Below are positions 1 to 6,402 of a DNA stretch of 9,483 nucleotides, piece after piece (the stretch's first letter is position 1; each line of letters opens with the position of its first letter). Position numbers and translations under genes: made by a program. The stretch lies in assembly GCA_005240105.1 (NCBI GenBank), contig SBAT01000340.1:1-9483 (forward strand). Direction: 5' to 3'. The stretch is from Chloroflexota bacterium (GTDB taxonomy: Bacteria; Cyanobacteriota; Vampirovibrionia; Obscuribacterales; Obscuribacteraceae). A model generated the notes under the pieces. It saw only the letters and a program-made list of their open reading frames with translations, ran no database searches and was not told where the DNA came from.

Positions 1-3000
1 AATGTCTTTTAGCAGTGGAGTTTAAGGTGTTGAGAGCATTTGCAGCAGATTGTTTTCCTTTTGTCTGGTATGGTAGTACACCTTCCAAATCGAGTAATGC
101 CTGGCGACACTTATCTCGTTGGGTCGGATCTTTCTCTATTAGAGTGATTTGATCTAGCAGGGAATTAACGTCATCTTGTAGCTTTGTGCATAATTTTTGC
201 ATTTCTGGAAGTTCTTTTTCCTCGCATGCTTGCTCAAAATGCTTAAGTCCCTCGAGATAGCGCCTTGGTGTTATATGCGGATCGTGCTTTTCCCTTGAAT
301 AGAGGTGTTCTACATAAATCCATGCGTCATTTATCGCGTCATTTGACATTGCTTTGTCTGCAAAGGCAGGATCGCTTTTAATTTTCTCGTAAAGCAGCTT
401 TGAGTCATCGAGGATTGTATCTAGAGACTCCCTCAACCCTTGCACAATTTGGTCGGCTGACTTGACGCTAGACTGATGGATACCTTCAAGAGCTGGTAAG
501 TGTCTATGAAGTTGTTCTTTAGGAATGGTTCGTTTGATACCATCTGGCTTGACTAGTTCGATCTCTCCAGTTTCTTTGTTGATGTGCCTTATTTGGTATC
601 CGTCTTGGAGCTTGCCGTCGGGTCCGTGTGCTTTGACAATTTTGCCTACTTGTAGTCCAGTTTTTGCCAATTCAGGATTTGCCTCTTTGAAGCGTGCAAA
701 AGCTTGCTTGTCTTTTGTCGAAAGGGCAGTGAGCGCATCGTGGACTACAGTGACAAGTGTTTTGTCTTTAGGTTGGTCTTTAGCGTACTTCCATCCGGGC
801 GAACCTTCTACCGGTTCACCAGGACGAATCTGTCCATCTTTGACACCGTGTCCGTATCCAGGTAAGTGAGATTCGGCGACGTATTTGTCGCCAGCTTGCG
901 TCTTGCTTAGTTTATCTTTGCTGCGGCTCGCATCCCAAATTGTTGCATCTTTACCTTCGCCGGCTGCATTCCAGACATGATTGCTTTTCTTGGCCCCTGT
1001 GCCATCACCACGCACGATTCTTGCGTAACCCTCGCCAATGTTTTCGTCGGCAATTATTTTGAGCAGGTGAGCACGCTCGGAGCAGCCTAAATGCCCTCGG
1101 TCAATCAATTCTCCTACTGATATACGCTTGCCACCACTTTCGCTCATGAAGGAAGTATATTGTTTTTCTTGCGTCGTGGTCTGTTTGCCCAGTCTGCGCT
1201 TTTCCCAGTCCATGAGCTCTCTCATCTGCTCGTCTTTGGTGGCATGAGGATGCTGCTCCTTGAACCTATCCATGTAGGTTTTGGCGTCAGCTTTAAACTG
1301 TTGAAGCACCGCATCATGAGGTGCATCGTATGTGGTGGCACCACGCGCAGCGGAGATACTGCCATCAGGATTCATGCGCTGGTTGGGACCGACATCAGTG
1401 TAGCCATCGGGAATTGCACGCCGTACTTCGCCGGTGTCGGCCATATAGCGAGTAATATCTTGAGCTTCTTTAGACGGGTGCTGTGCCTCGGGAGCTTTTG
1501 TCGGTGGGACAATCTTGTCGCCTGGTTTAAAAAATGTTCTATCGTTGCCTGTGATTGTTCTTGTGCCGTCTGCATGCTCTATAACGGTGCCGTTGCTGGC
1601 AAAATATTTGTCTTTGCCGGCAGCATCTACCACTTTACCGATAGTGCCTTTGGCGCCGTGATACGCCGCACCAAGTCCCTTGAAGCCGAAGTGAAATAGG
1701 GCACCACCTGCTGCGCCTGATTGTCCTGCTTCCAGGCAGCGATTGAATACTTGCTCTGGTGTAAGTCCTTCTTGTGGGGGAAAGGCAAGGTCTGTCGCTA
1801 GTTGTGCCCCTGCAGATGAGACATATCCAGTGCCGACGTTAACGCCGGCTTGTTTTGCTTCATTAGCAAGCACTTTTGCCGCTGTTTCTTTCTTCAATTG
1901 ATTCATGTAAGCATTAGTAGCCTCTTGAATCTCCTTCTCGGTTGTTCCGTGAAGGGCATTGTCTCTTAATGCTTGCTCGATGTTTTCTCTGACTGCTTTT
2001 GAGCCAAGTAATGCATCTTTGCAGCTGGCATTATCCAGCTGTCGTGTCAGTGCTGCCTCAACACCACTTCCGAACTTAGCTCCAGCAAGTCCAGCTTCTT
2101 CAAGCCCTGTTTTTAAAGCGACTTTGACAGCGTTGCTGCCCACCTTCATGCCTAGCATTTCAGGTCCGGCGAAACATAAAACAGCATCGGTTGAGCCGTG
2201 AAATACTTGCTCAAGTATGTTGTGGGCGGAGCCGTCGAAGTCTTTGCCCTGCATACACTTCATAGCGGCAACACGGAAAGCGCCGCCGCTGGCTGCAAAA
2301 GCAGCCAGCCTTGCAGCAGTTATGCCTTGAGCTCCTGGTATGAGCATTGCGCCGAGACTTAGTGCAGTGATAGTTGCGTTGACTAAGGCTTCTGACTCTT
2401 TGCCGCCTGATTCGACATATGCCTTTTCTGCCTTTCTGTAGTCCTCCACCTTTTTGAGAAATTCCGCCTCGGCTTTGGGGTCAATCTCTCCTTTGTGCTC
2501 GCGAACAAATTTTAGTAGTTGTTCTACGGATTCGTCAGCGCTTGATTTGGTGGCATCCCACCTGTCTTCTCTTCTTTCTGCTCTGTTTGCATCAGCATTT
2601 AAAACAGTTTGCTTGGAAGGGACGGGAAATTCGGCAAATACCTCACGCATGGAGCGTCGCTCAGACTCTTTAACATGTTGGATAACATCATCGGCAACTT
2701 GTCCGCCGGAGTGTTCATTGCCTACTTGATTGCTGTATTTGGTGTAGTATTCGTTGGCTAGACGTTGTTTGTCTTCATCGGAAAGCCCTTTGATTTTGGA
2801 TGCAAGTTTATCTACGTCTTTGTCACCATAGCCAAGCACAAATGCACGACATTCATCGGCGGCCGTCATAGGTTTGCCTTGTATAGATTGCTGCAAGACA
2901 TTTTTCAAAAACTGACGCTCATCACCCTTTCCAAGGACTAGGTCTTGAATTGTTTTGGTTTCAGCGTTTGGATTTTGAGCAAGTAAACTGGCTTGTTCAG

Positions 3001-5176
3001 ATTTACTGGCATTGGTCAACATCTGCAGACGTTCTTGTTTGCTATTTGCTAATTGCAGCTTTTGGGCAATTGGTAGATAGCCCTTTTCGAATAATGGCTT
3101 AGCGAATTCAGGATAATGGCTAGGTTCATAGTTGTCCTTGCCACGCGAATGCCATCCTAGCCCGCTTCGGTCTACTGCGTTGTACAAGGCCGCTTCAAAA
3201 TAGGACTTGATTTTCTTGTCTTCGGCTGTTTGGGGATGTTTGAGTCTTTCCAGCAGCGCCTGGCTGTCCTTTGAGGTAGGATTTTGCTTGTATGCGTTTT
3301 CTATATTGTTTATTGTTGTTTTGAGGTCATCGCCTTTCAACTCGCCCAGTATTACTTTGTCGATAGCATCTACTGGCTGATTGTGCGTCACCTTGTCCAG
3401 TATGCGTTTGGCTAGGTCTTGCTCCAGTCCCTTATCCAGTTGTGTTTTGACAAGCTCGTTGACACGCTTATGGAAAGGACTGTTGGTATCTCTGTAGGCA
3501 CGACGCTCAGCATCGGTCAAATTCATTAGCTTTTCGAGTTTAGCAATTGGTTTTTCTTTGTTGTGTTGCCAGAATTCTTCAAACGGATTAGCCTTATTCT
3601 GTTCAAATACTTCGGCAGCTCCCCGGGCACCAACCTGCTTTGATTCACCATAAGTCCAGTCTTTGTCCTTGATATTTATTTTCTGTCTCAGCATTCCCAT
3701 TACTTTATTGAGCTCTTCTTGTGAGGCAAAAGTACCAAGAGTTTGTGCAACACGGACTAAATCCTCCGGGTGTTGCCTAAATTGCTTCCAGTCTTTTTCA
3801 GAGAGATTTTCCACGGCTTTGTAGAGATCTTCTGCTTTGTGGCTACCTGGCAACCCTGGGATCATGTTGTCACTGTGACAATTAGCTAGCTTTGAAACTA
3901 TATCTTCTGAGCCAAGCAGTTTGGCTTCCCAGAGTTTTACTTCACGCGGGTTGCCTGCTTTGTCTAGCTCTGACTTAAGATTGTTGTAGGTGTCGAATGC
4001 TTTACGATCAGCTTCTGAGGCACCGCCTTTTTCTTGCAACGATTGAAAGGTCTTCAGTGCTTCTTTCTCTCCGTTTGATTTCGGAGCATTGTGGTGCTCG
4101 CTTAACCATTGGCCTAATTTGTATTTGCTTGCTAGTTTCTCGCCTTTTTCGTATAGCTTGCTTTCGTCTGAGTTGCGCGCAGATTCCATAGCGCTGGAGA
4201 TGTCTTCTTTGTTTGTCCACCATTTAAGTCCTAGGATTTCTTTGTGGTCGCCGGACACTTTGGTTAACGTACTTACTTCGCCCTTGTTTAAATAATCTTT
4301 GGCAATTTTGGCATCATCACCTGAAAAGGCATTCTCAATAGCCTTTTCGTGTTTTAAGGTTTTCCTGTACTCAGGATCAGCACTTTGTAATGCTAGCTTG
4401 TACAAATCGAGACGGGGTGGGTCGGAATGAAGAGCAAGATCGGACAGGACATGAACTATGTTGTTCTTCATATGTCCTTTGTCGTCATATAATTTGTCCT
4501 TGCCTTGTGATAAGAGTTGTAGTGCTTGTCGGGTTTCTGTAGAGATGTGCGGGTTTTTTCTCAATTGTTCATCTAGTCCAAGCTGCTTAATTTCTTTGGA
4601 ATCACACATGGAGACAGCATCAATGATTACCTTTTCCATTGCTCGTTTGTCATTCTTGCCTTCCTTGATGCAGGCGCTTGCCCACTTTATTTGTCCGGCA
4701 ATGTCAGCGACTCCTTCCGGTTGATCAAGTTTTCTTTGGATGTTTATGGAATCTGATGTCTCTTTGTTTTGGAACGCCGCATTCAGGTCCTTGCGTAGGT
4801 TGCCACCCATTTTTCCATACTGTTGGTCATACAGTTTTTCCACTTGCTTGCGATTGGCAGGTGAGAGTGTTTCGAGTATGTTCTGTATCTTATCGACGTT
4901 AGGTTCAGCACCACCCAACCCTCCCCAGGCTCTTTGATGCACTGCGTCGTGTAAATCTTTAACAGCACCTTTGAGTCTGTCACCGTTCGACTCAGGGGCT
5001 GTTTCTTTTGGAGTGCTGTTCTTATCCTTCTGGGATTTCTGGCTTTCTAAAGACAGCTTTTGACGTGCTTCGCTTTTCTGGTCGGCCGCGGCCAATTTTG
5101 ACTTATCTTGCACGTCCGGACTATGGGACTGCTTGTCCGTTGAGGCTGGCTTTGGGTTTGGTGCTTTATCGGACAT
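1..5176 (-). CDS. Giant modular protein with transglutaminase-like core (3' end outside window)
   Basis: An ATG at 5176 opens a frame that stays open for 1725 codons to the left edge, so the C-terminus is missing. An in-frame TAA lies near 5230 and no earlier ATG exists between it and 5176. No clear Shine-Dalgarno precedes the start. Residues 1-65 are rich in K, Q, S, D and P, look disordered, and contain no signal peptide. From about 66 to 900 the protein is mostly helical and charged, with two mutually similar modules (about 85-135 and 780-820). Residues 930-967 are Gly/Ala-rich and hydrophobic, and 1157-1177 are Gly-rich. Residues about 1300-1430 carry a transglutaminase-like core: Cys1365 in GCSERAHLL, His1400 in NHVWN, Asp1415 in WDASR. 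Residues 1507-1557 look like a small beta-barrel, followed by helices to the edge. Known family logic: such Cys-His-Asp cores act as transglutaminases, deamidases or proteases. Which applies here, and whether the protein is exported, is not visible. The reading frame is very secure; the function is inferred. Confidence 0.93.
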   Translation of the reverse strand, partial: MSDKAPNPKPASTDKQSHSPDVQDKSKLAAADQKSEARQKLSLESQKSQKDKNSTPKETAPESNGDRLKGAVKDLHDAVHQRAWGGLGGAEPNVDKIQNILETLSPANRKQVEKLYDQQYGKMGGNLRKDLNAAFQNKETSDSINIQRKLDQPEGVADIAGQIKWASACIKEGKNDKRAMEKVIIDAVSMCDSKEIKQLGLDEQLRKNPHISTETRQALQLLSQGKDKLYDDKGHMKNNIVHVLSDLALHSDPPRLDLYKLALQSADPEYRKTLKHEKAIENAFSGDDAKIAKDYLNKGEVSTLTKVSGDHKEILGLKWWTNKEDISSAMESARNSDESKLYEKGEKLASKYKLGQWLSEHHNAPKSNGEKEALKTFQSLQEKGGASEADRKAFDTYNNLKSELDKAGNPREVKLWEAKLLGSEDIVSKLANCHSDNMIPGLPGSHKAEDLYKAVENLSEKDWKQFRQHPEDLVRVAQTLGTFASQEELNKVMGMLRQKINIKDKDWTYGESKQVGARGAAEVFEQNKANPFEEFWQHNKEKPIAKLEKLMNLTDAERRAYRDTNSPFHKRVNELVKTQLDKGLEQDLAKRILDKVTHNQPVDAIDKVILGELKGDDLKTTINNIENAYKQNPTSKDSQALLERLKHPQTAEDKKIKSYFEAALYNAVDRSGLGWHSRGKDNYEPSHYPEFAKPLFEKGYLPIAQKLQLANSKQERLQMLTNASKSEQASLLAQNPNAETKTIQDLVLGKGDERQFLKNVLQQSIQGKPMTAADECRAFVLGYGDKDVDKLASKIKGLSDEDKQRLANEYYTKYSNQVGNEHSGGQVADDVIQHVKESERRSMREVFAEFPVPSKQTVLNADANRAERREDRWDATKSSADESVEQLLKFVREHKGEIDPKAEAEFLKKVEDYRKAEKAYVESGGKESEALVNATITALSLGAMLIPGAQGITAARLAAFAASGGAFRVAAMKCMQGKDFDGSAHNILEQVFHGSTDAVLCFAGPEMLGMKVGSNAVKVALKTGLEEAGLAGAKFGSGVEAALTRQLDNASCKDALLGSKAVRENIEQALRDNALHGTTEKEIQEATNAYMNQLKKETAAKVLANEAKQAGVNVGTGYVSSAGAQLATDLAFPPQEGLTPEQVFNRCLEAGQSGAAGGALFHFGFKGLGAAYHGAKGTIGKVVDAAGKDKYFASNGTVIEHADGTRTITGNDRTFFKPGDKIVPPTKAPEAQHPSKEAQDITRYMADTGEVRRAIPDGYTDVGPNQRMNPDGSISAARGATTYDAPHDAVLQQFKADAKTYMDRFKEQHPHATKDEQMRELMDWEKRRLGKQTTTQEKQYTSFMSESGGKRISVGELIDRGHLGCSERAHLLKIIADENIGEGYARIVRGDGTGAKKSNHVWNAAGEGKDATIWDASRSKDKLSKTQAGDKYVAESHLPGYGHGVKDGQIRPGEPVEGSPGWKYAKDQPKDKTLVTVVHDALTALSTKDKQAFARFKEANPELAKTGLQVGKIVKAHGPDGKLQDGYQIRHINKETGEIELVKPDGIKRTIPKEQLHRHLPALEGIHQSSVKSADQIVQGLRESLDTILDDSKLLYEKIKSDPAFADKAMSNDAINDAWIYVEHLYSREKHDPHITPRRYLEGLKHFEQACEEKELPEMQKLCTKLQDDVNSLLDQITLIEKDPTQRDKCRQALLDLEGVLPYQTKGKQSAANALNTLNSTAKRH
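506..658 (-). other. Small beta-rich (SH3/OB-like) module in the giant protein
   Basis: Residues 1507-1557 alternate short hydrophobic strands with turns: LQVGKIVKAHGPDGK, DGYQIRHINKETGE, IELVKPDGIKRTIPKEQL. Regular G/D-G turns about every 10-15 residues suggest a five-stranded small barrel of the SH3 or OB kind. No family is recognised. It follows the transglutaminase-like core by about 90 residues and may serve for binding or autoregulation. Confidence 0.35.
887..1279 (-). other. Transglutaminase-like catalytic core within the giant protein
   Basis: This stretch encodes residues about 1300-1430. Cys1365 begins a helix-like run (CSERAHLLKII), and a strand-like segment with IVRGDG follows. 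His1400 sits in NHVWN, and Asp1415 in TIWDASR. The separations (35 and 15 residues) and the flanking patterns (Cys followed by a helix, H-x-W, W-D) match the transglutaminase-like superfamily, where Cys is the nucleophile and His and Asp complete the triad. The motif was recognised by eye without a profile search, so subfamily and reaction (cross-linking, deamidation or peptide cleavage) cannot be assigned. Domain limits are approximate. Confidence 0.6.
2273..2389 (-). other. Gly/Ala-rich hydrophobic segment of the giant protein
   Basis: Residues 930-968 contain two successive stretches with almost no charge (ALVNATITALSLGAMLIPG, then GITAARLAAFAASGGAF). They interrupt an otherwise highly charged protein. 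They could be a helical hairpin able to enter a membrane, or a buried glycine-rich core. A second Gly-rich low-charge segment occurs at residues 1157-1177. Central hydrophobic regions of this kind are known in large secreted toxins, but a soluble explanation is equally possible from sequence alone. Confidence 0.4.
2722..2818 (-). repeat. Annexin-like helical module, copy 2, in the giant protein
   Basis: Residues 787-819 read VDKLASKIKGLSDEDKQRL followed by ANEYYTKYSNQVG. Against copy 1 they share VDK(I/L), the LS turn, a basic-Gln pair and two tyrosines four residues apart at the same register. The two copies lie about 690 residues apart, with further helical segments between them. This supports a repeated helical fold, whether or not it is truly related to annexins. 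Confidence 0.35.
4772..4924 (-). repeat. Annexin-like helical module, copy 1, in the giant protein
   Basis: Residues 85-135 start with GGLGG and continue through VDKIQNILETLSPANRKQV, then LYDQQYG and NLRKDL. The order (Gly-rich loop, helix, LS turn, Arg/Lys-Gln, then Y-x3-Y-G and L-x-x-D-L) resembles the pattern of annexin repeats. It also aligns with a second segment near residues 787-819. The annexin name is a pattern impression only. The calcium-binding loop acid downstream is not convincingly present. Confidence 0.35.
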
Positions 5177-5198
5177 ATTTTTGCCATTTATATTTAAG

Positions 5199-5212
5199 TG
5201 GGGATTGCCCCA
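5199..5212 (-). promoter_or_regulatory. Small GC hairpin in the leader just before the giant gene
   Basis: TGGGG and CCCCA form a 5-pair stem around a 4-base loop, 23 bases upstream of the ATG at 5176. It lies where a ribosome binding site would be expected nearby, and none is obvious between it and the start. It could influence translation of the giant gene. It is short enough to be chance. Confidence 0.25.
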
Positions 5213-5384
5213 ATTAGGGACAAGTGGTAGTTAATATCCGGACCAGGGCGATTTTCGACAGCCGCGTAGCCATGTCTCTTCTATGCCCAGCTGGACTAGC
5301 CATTAAGCGGTTCTGACAGCTATGGGGCTGCCTTAAGGGTTTAGTAAAGTGCCATCGATGCAAGTCCGGATTGTAGGCTCGGAT

Positions 5385-5405
5385 CTGCGTTCCTGCAATA
5401 CGCAG
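5385..5405. repeat. Inverted repeat with 6-pair stem
   Basis: CTGCGT and ACGCAG are perfect complements around a 9-base loop. No T-run follows on either strand, so it is not a classical terminator. It might be an operator or a leader structure of the giant gene. Confidence 0.3.
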
Positions 5406-5585
5406 AAGGGTGTATGTAGCACCAATCCAGGCTTAAAGTTAATCAAAATTCTTGAGAGAAAGCTTGCGTAGACGTCTCACAGCTACTTTGGTAATCGTAT
5501 CAAAAGGGCTGCGCGTAACTGTAATTGGTGCTGTCCGATTTTGAGCCGTAGCTGCGAGGCGAGGTTTGAATGAAGCAGTATGACG

Positions 5586-6248
5586 CTATTGCATCATCCG
5601 TTTCAGCAGTTTTGCTGGATCTTCATTGGGATATGCAACAAGAAAGTTAGTTGCTTGCCCATCTTTAGACCACTCGACTGGGCCACCTACACCGGTTGAG
5701 CTTCGTGCATCAGTGTTGAGATCAATCGCGCGATTGCATCCTTCTTTGTAGATTGTTAAGCTGCCTTCTTTGTGAAAATCCTGGTCGCCTGATTCGGGAT
5801 ACATCACGTTGCCGACTCCATAACTGATATGAATTCCCTTTGACTTGAGTTGTGTATTTAGTTCCTTAATTACCCGTCTCAGTGTTTCTGGCTGCCCTTT
5901 GCGGCTGTGCACCAGAGCTTCCAGGTATTCCAGATTGCCCGTGTTTATTGCTTTACTCATACACTTGGTGAGAGCCTTTTGCTCTTCAGTCAGTTCGTTA
6001 TTGGAAGAGAACTTCTTCTGCTGCTCAATACCTTGCATGGAATCAGCCAGTTTTGCTCCTTCCTTGACTGCTCCGGTACCGAGCTCGCGTATTGCTTCAC
6101 CTAACTTGGCTCCTTCCTTTACTGCTATGGAGCCCAACATTCCAGGCACTAAGTTTTCATAGACACATTTGTATAAGTTGTCCACTGTTTCGTTAGTATT
6201 TTTCTGTAAAGACTCGAAACCTTTTGTCAGCCAATCAAATTCACTCAT
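5586..6248 (-). CDS. Hypothetical 220-residue protein with helical N-half and beta-rich C-half
   Basis: ATG at 6248 has a well-placed AGGAG eight bases upstream; the gene ends in TAG at 5586. I do not recognise the family. The N-half (about 1-135) is helical and contains a direct repeat, AVKEGAKL, at residues 42-49 and 60-67, separated by one 18-residue period, which suits a repeated amphipathic helix. The C-half (about 138-206) is strand-rich and glycine-rich, with GIHISYGVGNVMY, LTIYKEG and FLVAYPNED. There are three cysteines (28, 96, 171). No signal peptide is present, and the only low-charge stretch (about 33-43, VPGMLGSIAV) is too short for a membrane span. It is preceded by its own likely promoter and terminator boundary. 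It is the immediate upstream neighbour of the giant gene on the same strand, so a partner, chaperone or immunity role is conceivable but unproven. Confidence 0.88.
   Translation of the reverse strand: MSEFDWLTKGFESLQKNTNETVDNLYKCVYENLVPGMLGSIAVKEGAKLGEAIRELGTGAVKEGAKLADSMQGIEQQKKFSSNNELTEEQKALTKCMSKAINTGNLEYLEALVHSRKGQPETLRRVIKELNTQLKSKGIHISYGVGNVMYPESGDQDFHKEGSLTIYKEGCNRAIDLNTDARSSTGVGGPVEWSKDGQATNFLVAYPNEDPAKLLKRMMQ
6048..6125 (-). repeat. Internal tandem repeat encoding AVKEGAKL twice
   Basis: Two 24-base copies (6102-6125 and 6048-6071) with a 54-base period encode the same eight residues in the 220-residue protein. The copies differ at synonymous positions, so the identical peptide appears to be maintained rather than the product of a very recent duplication. 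Eighteen residues is five helical turns, so both copies would face the same side of a helix. Confidence 0.6.
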
Positions 6249-6256
6249 TTTTCTAT

Positions 6257-6261
6257 CTCCT
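6257..6261 (-). promoter_or_regulatory. Ribosome binding site of the 220-residue gene
   Basis: AGGAG on the minus strand lies eight bases before the ATG at 6248. It fixes this start. Confidence 0.75.
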
Positions 6262-6285
6262 GATAAACCCCCACGGCTATCAGTG

Positions 6286-6314
6286 TCTATACGCTCTTAC
6301 TAATTTTTGGACAA
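6286..6314 (-). promoter_or_regulatory. Putative sigma-70 promoter of the 220-residue gene
   Basis: On the minus strand TTGTCC (6309-6314) and TATAGA (6286-6291) are exactly 17 bases apart, each matching 4 of 6 consensus bases. Transcription would start near 6279 and give a leader of about 30 bases containing AGGAG. It sits directly after the putative terminator of the preceding gene, which strengthens the call. Confidence 0.4.
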
Positions 6315-6355
6315 AATATAAAGTCGAATGCTGTACCAGAGTTTCACGGCATTCG
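6311..6355 (-). terminator. Putative rho-independent terminator of the nucleotidyltransferase gene
   Basis: CGAATGC (6325-6331) and GCATTCG (6349-6355) are perfect complements. The stem extends to 10 positions with one imperfect pair (C-A in the minus-strand transcript, G-U if read on plus), around an 11-base loop. On the minus strand it is followed by a T-rich tail, ACTTTATATTTT. It begins 47 bases after the stop at 6403. The stem is not very GC-rich and the tail is interrupted, so strength is uncertain. Confidence 0.4.
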
Positions 6356-6402
6356 TGTAGACCCAAAGCTTGCAGCCTTAAGACTCAATATTCAAAGTAA
6401 AA

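Larger units (their letters stand above)
5177..5585. other. 409-base gap between the giant gene and the 220-residue gene
   Basis: No convincing gene is present; the longest frames (37 codons on plus, 29 on minus) lack ribosome binding sites. The gap probably holds the promoter and leader of the giant gene, but no well-matched -35/-10 pair is visible. Local structures include a hairpin with a 6-pair stem (5385-5405), a small GC hairpin (5199-5212) and a 9-base inverted repeat AGCACCAAT/ATTGGTGCT (5418-5426 and 5524-5532). The palindrome TCCGGA occurs at 5237 and 5365, and once just inside the giant gene at 5115. No tRNA-like cloverleaf was found. Confidence 0.6.

Noticed and set aside
1160..1699. 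A 179-codon plus-strand frame opposite the giant gene
   Set aside because: It is antisense to the transglutaminase-like region of a much longer open frame, with a cysteine-rich, low-plausibility translation.
5230..5240. A -10-like TATTAA on the minus strand before the giant gene
   Set aside because: No reasonable -35 lies 16-18 bases upstream, so the promoter was not called.
5214..5303. A 29-codon minus-strand frame just upstream of the giant gene
   Set aside because: It is short, has no Shine-Dalgarno, and no recognisable sequence; a leader peptide cannot be excluded but is unsupported.
5358..5471. A 37-codon plus-strand frame in the intergenic gap
   Set aside because: There is no ribosome binding site, its composition is unremarkable, and it is opposite to every supported gene.
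5540..5585. A possible tRNA-like T-loop (GGTTTGAAT) and small-RNA-like stem
   Set aside because: The flanking bases do not pair into a T-arm and no acceptor or anticodon stem could be built.
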